Origin: Desulfamplus sp.
GTDB lineage: Bacteria; Desulfobacterota; Desulfobacteria; Desulfobacterales; Desulfobacteraceae
Direction of reading: 5' to 3'
DNA length: 5,678 nt
NCBI GenBank assembly: GCA_015231395.1
Contig: JADGBP010000171.1
Coordinates: 1 to 5,678 of the forward strand
This document shows positions 1 through 5,487 of the stretch, piece after piece. The position numbers were made by a program, and so were the translations under genes. The stretch's first letter is position 1, and each line of letters starts with the position of its first letter. The notes under the pieces were generated by a model. The model had not been told where the DNA came from and ran no database searches. It saw nothing but the letters and a program-made list of their open reading frames with translations.

Positions 1-163
1 CTAAATCAGAAGCTCTTAGACCATTATTTATACCCATAATCCACAGCAGATAGTTACGAGGGTTAGAGTCTAAAAGTTTGGAGACGGCTTTTATATCTTT
101 TATCTTTCGTATAGGTTCAACGGTTATGTCTGCTCCTTTTTCAATGCCTGTTAAATATCCCAT
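1..163 (-). CDS. Short tyrosine recombinase (phage integrase family), 3' end outside window
   Basis: The 54 visible residues start MGYLTGIEKGADITVEPIRK and end GINNGLRASDL. GLRASDL is the typical context of the first catalytic arginine (Arg50 here) of the R-H-R-Y tyrosine recombinase domain; the helix before it (AVSKLLDSNPRNYLLWIMGI) fits the start of that catalytic domain. Arg50 normally lies well over 100 residues in, so this protein appears to lack the N-terminal SAM-like core-binding domain, as in a class of short integrase-like proteins of about 180-190 residues (family knowledge). The start is fixed by a strong Shine-Dalgarno AAGGAGG at 170-176, six to seven bases upstream. The remaining catalytic residues lie beyond base 1, so activity cannot be judged. 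It is transcribed away from terD, and its leader contains the palindromes at 175-221 and 285-312. Confidence 0.85.
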   Translation of the reverse strand, partial: MGYLTGIEKGADITVEPIRKIKDIKAVSKLLDSNPRNYLLWIMGINNGLRASDL

Positions 164-174
164 GATAGACCTCC

Positions 175-221
175 TTAAATAGTTAATTAATAGTTTTATA
201 TATATAAAACTAACCATTTAA
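175..221. repeat. Long imperfect AT-rich palindrome in the recombinase leader
   Basis: Bases 191-212 are a perfect 22-base palindrome (core AGTTTTATATATATAAAACT). Outer arms TTAAATAGTTA (175-185) and TAACCATTTAA (211-221) match as an inverted repeat in 10 of 11 positions, with a few extra bases on the left side. The structure abuts and slightly overlaps the Shine-Dalgarno of the minus-strand recombinase gene, so it could be an operator, a leader hairpin or a recombinase-binding region. Only the symmetry is seen; the role is inferred. Confidence 0.6.
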
Positions 222-284
222 AAACAACACTTTTTTGAGCAAATGCTAAGAGCCTTGACTGGCGGGGTTCTTGGAATTTGAGAT

Positions 285-312
285 ATAGTTAGTTATGTGC
301 TTAACTAACTAT
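285..312. other. 11-6-11 inverted repeat, candidate recombinase core site
   Basis: ATAGTTAGTTA (285-295) and TAACTAACTAT (302-312) are perfect 11-base inverted repeats around a six-base centre, TGTGCT. Eleven-base arms with a six-base spacer is the layout of dif-type core sites of tyrosine recombinases, though the arms do not resemble the known dif sequence. A weaker outer pair, TTGAGAT (278-284) and ATCTCAA (337-343), encloses it. The site is 122 bases upstream of a tyrosine recombinase gene. It could instead be an mRNA hairpin or operator; there is no T-tract to make it a good terminator. Confidence 0.45.
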
Positions 313-612
313 TTGAGGTGCCGCAACTTTTAAAAAATCTCAACTTTGAAAAATGATGGAAATAAATGTGCAGGAGATGAGTCTGTAATACGATGCTAAT
401 GGTAGGTTAAAAAACGGTCTTAAATAGTATAGTAATTTGACTGTCTTTACATTGTTAAAGATACTTTACCTGCTGTAATATACTTGAGCGTTATTTTTGT
501 TGACATTGTGCTGAATTTATAAGAAGGATTTGAGACTATTAGCTCTATACTTTAGCAGATGATCATCAATGGTTGAGCAATTCAAGGATACTTATAAAAG
601 GAGAATTAAACA
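313..612. other. Gene-free stretch upstream of terD
   Basis: No convincing coding sequence or RNA gene is seen. A short frame with an internal stop at 353-427 has no recognisable product. The only candidate signals are the promoter at 437-465 and the terD Shine-Dalgarno AAGGAG at 598-603. The rest may be a long 5' leader or degenerated DNA. Confidence 0.5.
437..465 (+). promoter_or_regulatory. Possible sigma70-type promoter for terD
   Basis: TTGACT (437-442) matches the -35 consensus at 5 of 6 positions. GATACT (460-465) follows at a 17-base spacing and matches the -10 consensus at 4 of 6. It would give a leader of roughly 140 bases before terD. In DNA this AT-rich such matches are common, so it is only a candidate. 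Confidence 0.25.
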
Positions 613-1255
613 ATGGCAGTAAATCTTGGTAAAGGTGGCAATGTTTCTTTAAGTAAGGAAGAACCCGGTCTTAAAAAAATATTAATTGGGTTAGGCTGGG
701 ATGTCCGAACCACAGATGGAAGTGATTTTGATTTAGATGCAAGCCTTTTTATACTAAACAATACTGGTAAACGTCCATGACCGGATTGAATTCCTGTCAC
801 CCCGGAGAATGAAAGCAAAAATGTGTTTTCACGGTAAAGTTCGCAGTGATAATGATTTCATATTTTACAATAATTTAAAGTCAACGGATGGCTCTGTTGA
901 ACACACAGGAGATAATCGCACAGGAGCAGGAGAAGGTGATGATGAAGCAATTAAAGTTGACCTTGAGAAAGTTCCTGCTGATGTAGATAAACTTGTCATT
1001 GGCGTTACTATACATGAGGCTGATGTTAGAAAACAGAATTTTGGAATGGTGCAGTCCGCCTTTATCCGAATTGTCAATCAAGATAATAGTAGGGAGATAG
1101 TCCGTTTTGACCTTTCTGAAGATATGAGTACTGAGACAGCTATGGTTTTTGGTGAAGTGTATCGTCATGGCGGAGAGTGGAAATTCCGTGCTGTAGGACA
1201 AGGATTTAAAGGTGGTCTAGGACCAATGGCAAAAAGTTACGGAGTAGAGATTTAA
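613..1255 (+). pseudogene. terD: TerD-family tellurite/stress-response protein, split by a 67-base insertion
   Basis: TerD-family proteins are calcium-binding cytosolic proteins linked to tellurite, phage and chemical-stress resistance (family knowledge). The ATG at 613 has AAGGAG at 598-603. The first frame gives 55 residues, [20 protein letters not shown] through [17 protein letters not shown] to NNTGKRP, then TGA at 778-780. The second part continues in another frame from [14 protein letters not shown] (codons from 833), through [30 protein letters not shown] and [11 protein letters not shown], to TAA at 1253-1255. Deleting one 67-base unit (772-838) joins TGK to VRSDND and restores 191 residues, the family's usual length. 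Both acidic calcium-binding segments ([19 protein letters not shown]) are intact but now lie on separate fragments. The insertion supplies ATGs at 809 and 821 in frame with the C-terminal part, so a 148- or 144-residue product could be made. The strong conservation suggests the break is recent. Confidence 0.9.
772..838. mobile_element. 67-base microinsertion inside terD
   Basis: GGTAAA occurs at 766-771 and again at 833-838, encoding Gly-Lys in each flanking terD frame. The 61 bases between them are not TerD sequence. They are richer in GC at the left (ACCGGATTGAATTCC, CACCCCGGAG) than the surrounding gene, carry a stop codon in the terD frame, and shift frame by one. The reverse complement, with CCGGGGTGACAGG and AATCCGGTCATGG, looks broadly like REP-type interspersed repeats, but no clean hairpin is visible and no family is recognised. 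GGTAAA may be a six-base target duplication. Confidence 0.65.
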
Positions 1256-1275
1256 AAAACTTAATAAGTTCTTTA

Positions 1276-1402
1276 TTACCTTCGCCAAATTTAAAATAGA
1301 TATGAAATTTAGAAATTAAAAATACTATATATCATAGTATAAAATGTATTCAGTTGCAATATGTAGATTAATGAAAGTCAAAATAAAATTGGCGAGGGTA
1401 TT
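1276..1402. mobile_element. MITE-like element between terD and the next gene
   Basis: The left end ATTACCTTCGCCAAATTTA (1275-1293) and the reverse complement of the right end (1384-1402) match at 16 of 19 positions, centred on CCTTCGCCAA / TTGGCGAGGG. TTCTTTA is present immediately outside both ends (1269-1275 and 1403-1409), as expected for a seven-base target duplication. There is no ORF inside; an internal hairpin, ATACTAT / ATAGTAT, lies at 1322-1340. The right end is 41 bases before the next start codon, so the element may separate that gene from terD transcription or provide its leader. The AT-rich flanks make the seven-base repeat suggestive rather than conclusive. Confidence 0.5.
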
Positions 1403-1443
1403 TTCTTTAAATCATAGATTTAATTTTCTATAAGGGCGGTTTC

Positions 1444-2262
1444 ATGTTCAATAATAAAAAACTATTGTTTGTTATAGCTGGAACTTTAGGTGGATTTATC
1501 AGTGGAATTTTGTCAATAAAATTTTCGTTTAACAAGAATATATTTACAAGCTGGGTATTGGCTGGTGCATTAGATGCCTCATTGATAGGTTCATTAATCG
1601 TATGTGGGCAAACCTATTATCAAACTAAACGATTGGTAGATTTTAATAAACTAAAGGCATCGTTAAAAATTGGTATTTTATTTGGAGCTGGTGGAGGTTT
1701 TGCAGCTTTAATTATGATATTTTATTTGGTAAGCGGTAACATAGGAAGATTTATTGGTTGGGCAATTAGCGGTGGAGTTGCTGGCTACGTAGTCTCAAAG
1801 CAAGTACCCAATATGAATAAAATGTATGCCATTACTGCGGGTTCTATTGGTGCTGCTGTTGGTTGTATCATGATGTATCTTAATTTAGGATATATTACAG
1901 GTGTTGCTATAACTGGAGCTGCTATTGGTTTGGTTGTAGCCTCTGCGGAAGAGCTATTAAGAAAAAGTTGGGTTGAAGTTACTGAATATTCTGAAGTTTT
2001 GAAGACCAGTGGCATCAATATGGCTAAAGTCAATAATAAATATACTCTAACTCTTGGTAATGAGCCAATCAAATTGGGATATTCTTCTGATATGGATATT
2101 TGTTTAAAGTCAAATGAAGTTTCATTAGAAAAAGAGTTGGCTTTATTGACTGTAGAGTCAAATAAATTTTTTATGACGAATCTTAAGACTGGCACAAAGA
2201 TAGAATTATTAAAAGATACACCTGTTAAGATTCAAAATTGTGAGGTGAAAGTTTGTTATTAG
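1444..2262 (+). CDS. Glycine-rich six-helix membrane protein with degenerate FHA-like C-terminal domain
   Basis: This is a 272-residue inner-membrane protein. About six hydrophobic helices are visible at residues 7-28, 36-58, 75-96, 101-118, 127-147 and 150-168. They are rich in small-residue patterns (GAGGGFAALI, AISGGVAGYVV, TAGSIGAAVG, ITGAAIGLVV) that favour tight helix packing. After a charged linker, residues 199-272 look like a beta-rich forkhead-associated fold: KYTLTLGNEPIKLG, SSDMDICL, VSLEKELALLTVESNKFFMTN as separate strands, then LKTGTKIELL and VKIQNCEVKV. The canonical FHA Gly-Arg, Ser-x-x-His and Asn-Gly residues are replaced, so phosphothreonine binding is doubtful. The ATG at 1444 has only a weak GGGCGG upstream. 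It follows terD on the same strand and overlaps the next gene, which suggests a Ter-type envelope or stress module. The FHA assignment is inference by pattern. Confidence 0.8.
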   Translation: MFNNKKLLFVIAGTLGGFISGILSIKFSFNKNIFTSWVLAGALDASLIGSLIVCGQTYYQTKRLVDFNKLKASLKIGILFGAGGGFAALIMIFYLVSGNIGRFIGWAISGGVAGYVVSKQVPNMNKMYAITAGSIGAAVGCIMMYLNLGYITGVAITGAAIGLVVASAEELLRKSWVEVTEYSEVLKTSGINMAKVNNKYTLTLGNEPIKLGYSSDMDICLKSNEVSLEKELALLTVESNKFFMTNLKTGTKIELLKDTPVKIQNCEVKVCY

Positions 2263-3071
2263 GCGAACAGATGAGAGATCGTTATGTTTTTTTTCTAAAA
2301 TTATTTTTAAGTTCTATTATATTCGTAGTGATTATAGGTGGCATTGTTGCTGTGTTGACGGAGTTTTTTCATGTTTCTGTTGATACTTATATTATAGTAA
2401 TTTTAACTAATATGGTTTATGGTGTTGCCTATTTTCTCGCATTTTGTCTCGCACTTTGTGCACTGTTTTTGCTTTTTTATCCGATATTTTTTGTTCTATT
2501 TCGTATATTAAATTTACTTTATAGGAATGATGTTTTTATGAGCTATGTAAACAGTTTTTTGCCTTACATAAAGGGTGTGTTATCTGGCTCTACAAATTAT
2601 TCTGAGCGTGTTTTTGTATTTCTGGGTCTAACTCAGCTGCTCTATTTTCTTTTTTTTATTTTGGTCAAAATTTTTGAAGGTTTGGATTTGTTTGATGCAA
2701 TACCTGTTATAACTTGGCTCTCTTTTGGAATTGGCATTATCCTTCTTGTATTATTTTTCTTTAAGCAGATAACGGTAAAAGCTTCATTATTGTTTATAAC
2801 TGGTTTTGCATATTTAATTGCGTTAATATTATTTATAACAATATTTATGCCTGACATCTATAAAACAGACGGACTATGGCATTTTGTCAGTATAATTGTA
2901 TATATTCTATCAATATTAAAAGTTAGTGAGGTTCATACGTGGTATTATGAACCAACCCTTCCATTTATGTCAGGATTGCTTGTTTGGAATATTCTATATA
3001 GTATTGTAATCTTAATAATAGCTGCTGGACGTTCATTCGTATTATTGTTTTTTGATGGAGTAAGACGATGA
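2253..3071 (+). CDS. Polytopic membrane protein, function unknown
   Basis: A 272-residue, strongly hydrophobic protein with about seven to eight membrane helices (approximately residues 12-38, 45-68, 69-90, 119-142, 148-170, 174-198, 206-224, 240-264) and short polar loops. No catalytic motif or transporter signature is recognised. The TTG at 2253 overlaps the previous gene by ten bases and has GAGGTG (2242-2247) at five-base spacing. The ATG at 2271 is the alternative start (266 residues), with a weaker AGGCG in front. The TTG is favoured because of its ribosome site and because overlap implies coupled translation. Very low GC (row 2461-2520 has 13 G/C of 60) matches its membrane composition and contrasts with the gene at 3400. 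It is probably a partner of the FHA-like membrane protein upstream. Confidence 0.8.
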   Translation: MLLGEQMRDRYVFFLKLFLSSIIFVVIIGGIVAVLTEFFHVSVDTYIIVILTNMVYGVAYFLAFCLALCALFLLFYPIFFVLFRILNLLYRNDVFMSYVNSFLPYIKGVLSGSTNYSERVFVFLGLTQLLYFLFFILVKIFEGLDLFDAIPVITWLSFGIGIILLVLFFFKQITVKASLLFITGFAYLIALILFITIFMPDIYKTDGLWHFVSIIVYILSILKVSEVHTWYYEPTLPFMSGLLVWNILYSIVILIIAAGRSFVLLFFDGVRR

Positions 3072-3151
3072 TACAAAAGTTTATTGCGAAGCTCGGGTTA
3101 ATACCCCGCCCCAAGGGGCAGGGAGTTTCATTAATGTTAAAAGGAACGTAA
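3068..3151 (+). pseudogene. 27-codon ORF, probable start of a lost gene
   Basis: An ATGA overlap (ATG at 3068, preceding stop at 3069-3071) starts a frame MIQKFIAKLGLIPRPKGQ that ends at TAA 3149-3151, just before the next ATG at 3154. Its middle codons fall in the GC-rich palindrome at 3094-3125, which looks like an insertion-sequence end, so only MIQKFIAK is likely to be original coding sequence. The likely history is a third operon gene truncated by an insertion and deletion. A genuine tiny peptide cannot be excluded. Confidence 0.35.
3094..3125. mobile_element. GC-rich hairpin resembling an IS200/IS605-type end
   Basis: CCCCGCCCC (3104-3112) pairs with GGGGCAGGG (3115-3123), eight of nine pairs, with almost no loop. 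An alternative stem GGGT (3095-3098) with ACCC (3103-3106) overlaps it. The block stands out against AT-rich flanks. The order AAGCTCGGGTTAATACCCCGCCCC, then a GGGGC-type return arm, then AGTTTCATT, is the style of subterminal palindromes at ends of IS200/IS605 (TnpA/TnpB) elements (established knowledge, matched from memory). No transposase is present, so this would be a solo end or scar. There is no T-run after it, so it is a poor terminator. Confidence 0.4.
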
Positions 3152-3153
3152 CA

Positions 3154-3380
3154 ATGACTGTATCTTTAGAAAAAAATTGGCTGAGGTTACTGTAGCCAAG
3201 AAACGCTATCGTTTTCTTTTTATAACGGCATTTGTTGCCCTTATGGTTTTACTCGGTATAGTTTATAAGAACGTAGTGTTGGATTATGCTGTATTGGATA
3301 ATGTAAAGATAAAACGATCTGATGACAGTATACAAACAATGTAGCTTTTTCATTTGATGTTGTTGAGGCAGGACGAATAG
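3154..3380 (+). pseudogene. 5' part of disrupted small membrane-protein gene ('gene X')
   Basis: The ATG at 3154 has AAGGAA upstream. As written, the frame stops after 13 codons (TAG 3193-3195). Adding one A to the seven-A run at 3170-3176 opens KKLAEVTVAKKRYRFLFITA, a transmembrane helix (FLFITAFVALMVLLGIVYK) and DYAVLDNVKIKRSDDSIQT, then TAG at 3342-3344. One more base at about 3338-3339 continues as NVAFSFDVVEAGRI up to the 16-base repeat. The coding character on both sides of each shift argues for an eroded gene, or for homopolymer sequencing errors. The remainder of the gene lies beyond the 2-kb insertion, at 5389-5487. The product would be a single-pass membrane protein with a small soluble tail; no family is assigned. 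Confidence 0.55.
3365..3380. repeat. 16-base direct repeat, left copy
   Basis: GAGGCAGGACGAATAG, identical to 5389-5404 and 2024 bases away. It encodes Glu-Ala-Gly-Arg-Ile plus one base in the gene X frame. It marks the left border of the insertion that carries the 624-codon gene. Confidence 0.85.
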
Positions 3381-3399
3381 TAACGAGGAAATCTTTCGT

Positions 3400-5274
3400 A
3401 TGGAGCATTCAATTTATAAACTCAGTCCCCAGGTGAGAATTTATTTGAAACGGGTTGCAGAGCTTGGCGATTTGACACCATGGGGAATTTACGCCAGTAA
3501 AAAGACCTGGATTCCCCTCTGGCTAGTTACAGGTCTTTTGATGGTTGCCGGACCGCTATTTGCTCTCATTTTTTATCGCGATTTGATGGTGCTATCGGCG
3601 ACACTTCCTCTTCCTGGCTATTTTAGCGATTTTTGGTGGTTGCTCGTTTCGACTACGCTGGGAGCGTTAATAGCAGTCTCAGCCTGGCATACTTTGCGAG
3701 TTCGCCGCGATCCTAATTTCTATATCGGTGAATTCTCATTTACCGATCCAGAATGGCACTGGTGTGTGTCTGCCCATAAGGTTTTAGCGACCCGCATTGC
3801 TGGTCTAAATAGCATCCAAGCTGTCGAGCACTCTACCAATGGGTCTTATCAAAGCACAAGGATTTCTTATACAATAAATGGAACAAGAGACGTCCTTATT
3901 TTTGATAATCGCGATCTCGGCAGCAGCGTGGCTAACTACCTCATGGGGGTAGAAGCCTTGCAAGATTCGGGTGAAACTGCGTTAACAGGGATTCTACTTG
4001 GGTGCGTGGCGAAAACACCTTCTGGATCGCTAAAACCCGCTATGGAATTGCTCAATGGCTCTGAATGCATTCCTTCGCAATTGGATATGGTGGGAAAATT
4101 TTCCATACAGACTATAACCAAAATTCCCCGTATCGTACTTCAATTTTTATCCCTTGCTGTAGCAGCAATATTTGCGTGGTTTGTAATTCCATACATCGGC
4201 TTCTTCATTATGGACGAGACTCTTTATGGAGAAGCGAAAAGCTGGATGGCTAATAAAGCTCATTTGCAAGAAATGGGCACATCCTCTCTCAATTATTACC
4301 TAAATAAAGTCGGTGACCGAGGCGGTCACATTCCAGAGATTCAATCGCTTCTCGACGATGCCAGCTTCGAGGTAGCGGAGGAAGCCTTGAAGTCTAGCGG
4401 TGTCTCAGCGTTGCGCGAGTATCTCTCCAACACAATGTTCACGCACCACCGTGAAAAGGGACAGTATCTCATAAATAAGGAGTATGACCAAGCCATTGCC
4501 AAGCTACACGAAGGGGAACCTTCAAGTGAAGAAGAAGGATTGGCAGGACTTGCCGATGGCTTAATTGTGCTGCTATCATCCCTTAAAAACGCTGGTTCAC
4601 CTAATGTTGTGGTGAACTTTAAACCAACTATTCAAATTTTTCCTCGGGCAGAATCGGAAAAGTTTATGGAAAAGATGGTGTACGAAAAACGCTTATCGGA
4701 CAACGATACTCTTAAATCTATTGCTCAAAGCAGCGTAAGTAAATCTGCTATTATTGACCCTGGAGAAAGTTTTTCTGATTTTCAAGTGGGGCGGCGCGAA
4801 AAAGTCATTCGGGAGCGTTTAGCTGATGCCTTGCGAAAAATTCTTCGAGCCGATCTAATAACTCTTATAACTGAGCATACTGGCAATCATACGGCAGATA
4901 CACCTTCTCTTGAGGTTACCTATCACGTCTATCCTAATGGCGGACTTTATCTCTATACTTTTACAACAGATACAATGACAGAAGATTCTTTAAGTTCCCA
5001 AAGTAGTGAAAAAATCAAGGGGCTTTTGCGCGGCTACATGATTGACTGGACGATCGTCATTAAATCTATTAATTTAATTCCGGAAGTGACATATTCGCTC
5101 ACTTCAAACCCGATGTCGCAACTTAGAATGAGTAGTGATACCACAGATCCTTACTGGGCTGCATACGCAGTGATCCAGTATTCTGCATTTTATGATTTCT
5201 CCGATCGGTTGATTAGAGCTTTTGGACTAGAGCCTCAACCAAAACCAGAAGTTTTTAAATTTAATGAGATGTGA
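3400..5274 (+). CDS. Large membrane-anchored protein of unknown function with tandem helical repeats
   Basis: An intact 624-residue protein; no family is recognised with confidence. Two helices near the N-terminus (about residues 38-58 and 78-97) precede a soluble, partly beta region (about 108-240: YIGEFSFTDPEWHW, RISYTINGTRDVLIFDNRDL). A third helix lies at about 244-270 (IVLQFLSLAVAAIFAWFVI), followed by a long soluble C-terminal part. Residues 293-330 and 334-371 are two diverged copies of a helical unit of about 40 residues (GTSSLNYYL.../GVSALREYL...), like solenoid repeats seen in signalling proteins. Residues 460-624 form a mixed domain (VTYHVYPNGGLYLYT, LLRGYMIDWTIVIKS). The ATG at 3400 has GAGG at 3385-3388, somewhat distant. 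Base composition and codon choice (CGC, CTC, GCG) differ from the neighbouring genes, which suggests transfer. It is bounded by 16-base direct repeats and sits inside gene X. Confidence 0.85.
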   Translation: MEHSIYKLSPQVRIYLKRVAELGDLTPWGIYASKKTWIPLWLVTGLLMVAGPLFALIFYRDLMVLSATLPLPGYFSDFWWLLVSTTLGALIAVSAWHTLRVRRDPNFYIGEFSFTDPEWHWCVSAHKVLATRIAGLNSIQAVEHSTNGSYQSTRISYTINGTRDVLIFDNRDLGSSVANYLMGVEALQDSGETALTGILLGCVAKTPSGSLKPAMELLNGSECIPSQLDMVGKFSIQTITKIPRIVLQFLSLAVAAIFAWFVIPYIGFFIMDETLYGEAKSWMANKAHLQEMGTSSLNYYLNKVGDRGGHIPEIQSLLDDASFEVAEEALKSSGVSALREYLSNTMFTHHREKGQYLINKEYDQAIAKLHEGEPSSEEEGLAGLADGLIVLLSSLKNAGSPNVVVNFKPTIQIFPRAESEKFMEKMVYEKRLSDNDTLKSIAQSSVSKSAIIDPGESFSDFQVGRREKVIRERLADALRKILRADLITLITEHTGNHTADTPSLEVTYHVYPNGGLYLYTFTTDTMTEDSLSSQSSEKIKGLLRGYMIDWTIVIKSINLIPEVTYSLTSNPMSQLRMSSDTTDPYWAAYAVIQYSAFYDFSDRLIRAFGLEPQPKPEVFKFNEM

Positions 5275-5328
5275 GAAGAATTAAGACTACTTTCAGAAAA
5301 CATGATACCATAAAGAAAATTTCAGTCT

Positions 5329-5366
5329 GCCCAACAAGCCGCTCAACCGGCAGCGATCTATGGCTG
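5329..5366 (+). other. Integron attC-like half-site after the 624-codon gene
   Basis: GCCCAAC (5329-5335) fits the attC inverse-core consensus RYYYAAC. It is followed by AAGCCGCTCAACCGG, typical of the 5' half of attC sites. AACCGGC can pair with GCTGGTT, ending near 5365, with one G-T pair. The matching GTTRRRY core on the far side is missing, so this is at best a truncated or recombined attC. A lone ORF with a short leader and a 3' attC is the classic gene-cassette layout (established knowledge). The resemblance is by eye only. Confidence 0.3.
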
Positions 5367-5388
5367 GTTCTAAATGTTTTAAGATTGC

Positions 5389-5404
5389 GAGGCAGGACGA
5401 ATAG
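5389..5404. repeat. 16-base direct repeat, right copy
   Basis: GAGGCAGGACGAATAG, identical to 3365-3380. The bases on its left (AAGATTGC) are not related to those left of the first copy, so the repeat is not part of a longer duplicated gene segment. Confidence 0.85.
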
Positions 5405-5487
5405 AAAGTGGATTTTTCCCAATTGGAATAAAGAAGAGTTTGTTTTTTAGTGAACTGTACGGTTCACCCTTGCTGATTATTAAGTGA
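5389..5487 (+). pseudogene. 3' part of disrupted 'gene X'
   Basis: In the frame set by the 16-base repeat, this reads EAGRIESGFFPIGIKKSLFF then SELYGSPLLIIK and TGA (5485-5487). The stop is created by the left end of the MITE at 5484. Excising the MITE with one TTATTAA copy changes the end to LLIINQYPTF and TGA at 5601-5603, leaving a normal short gap to the next ATG at 5617. With the upstream part, the reconstructed protein is about 108 residues. There is no start codon with a ribosome site, so this fragment is probably silent. Confidence 0.5.

Larger units (their letters stand above)
3381..5404. mobile_element. 2024-base single-gene insertion bounded by 16-base direct repeats
   Basis: The interval contains one complete gene (3400-5274), a 19-base leader and a 3' tail with an attC-like half-site, plus one copy of the 16-base repeat. 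Removing 3381-5404 joins the gene X frame FSFDVVEAGRI to ESGFFPIGIKK without a shift. The inserted DNA is more GC-rich than its surroundings: row 3421-3480 has 29 G/C of 60, against 13 of 60 in row 2461-2520. No transposase or integrase lies inside, and no terminal inverted repeats are visible, so the mechanism is unknown. Confidence 0.55.

Noticed and set aside
353..427. Short plus-strand frame with ATGATG start and an internal TAA, ending YDANGRLKNGLK
   Set aside because: It has an internal stop, no ribosome site and is too short; the slight likeness to YD repeats is probably chance.
500..523. TTGACA with a TATAAG downstream as terD promoter
   Set aside because: The spacing is only 12 bases, too short for a sigma70 promoter.
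865..1201. Long minus-strand open frames opposite terD
   Set aside because: They are antisense shadows of the conserved TerD coding sequence and have no recognisable product.
1258..1270. AACTTAATAAGTT hairpin after terD as a terminator
   Set aside because: A five-base AT-rich stem without a proper U tract is too weak to call.
1785..2195. 136-codon minus-strand frame
   Set aside because: It is a shadow of the membrane protein gene on the plus strand, without a ribosome site or domain.
3104..3123. GC-rich hairpin as an intrinsic terminator
   Set aside because: It is followed by AGTTTCATT and not by a T tract, and lies within an apparently coupled operon.
3365..5404. The 16-base repeat as remains of two paralogous gene X copies
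   Set aside because: The bases upstream of the right copy do not encode the FSFDVV segment found before the left copy, so only the 16-mer is shared.
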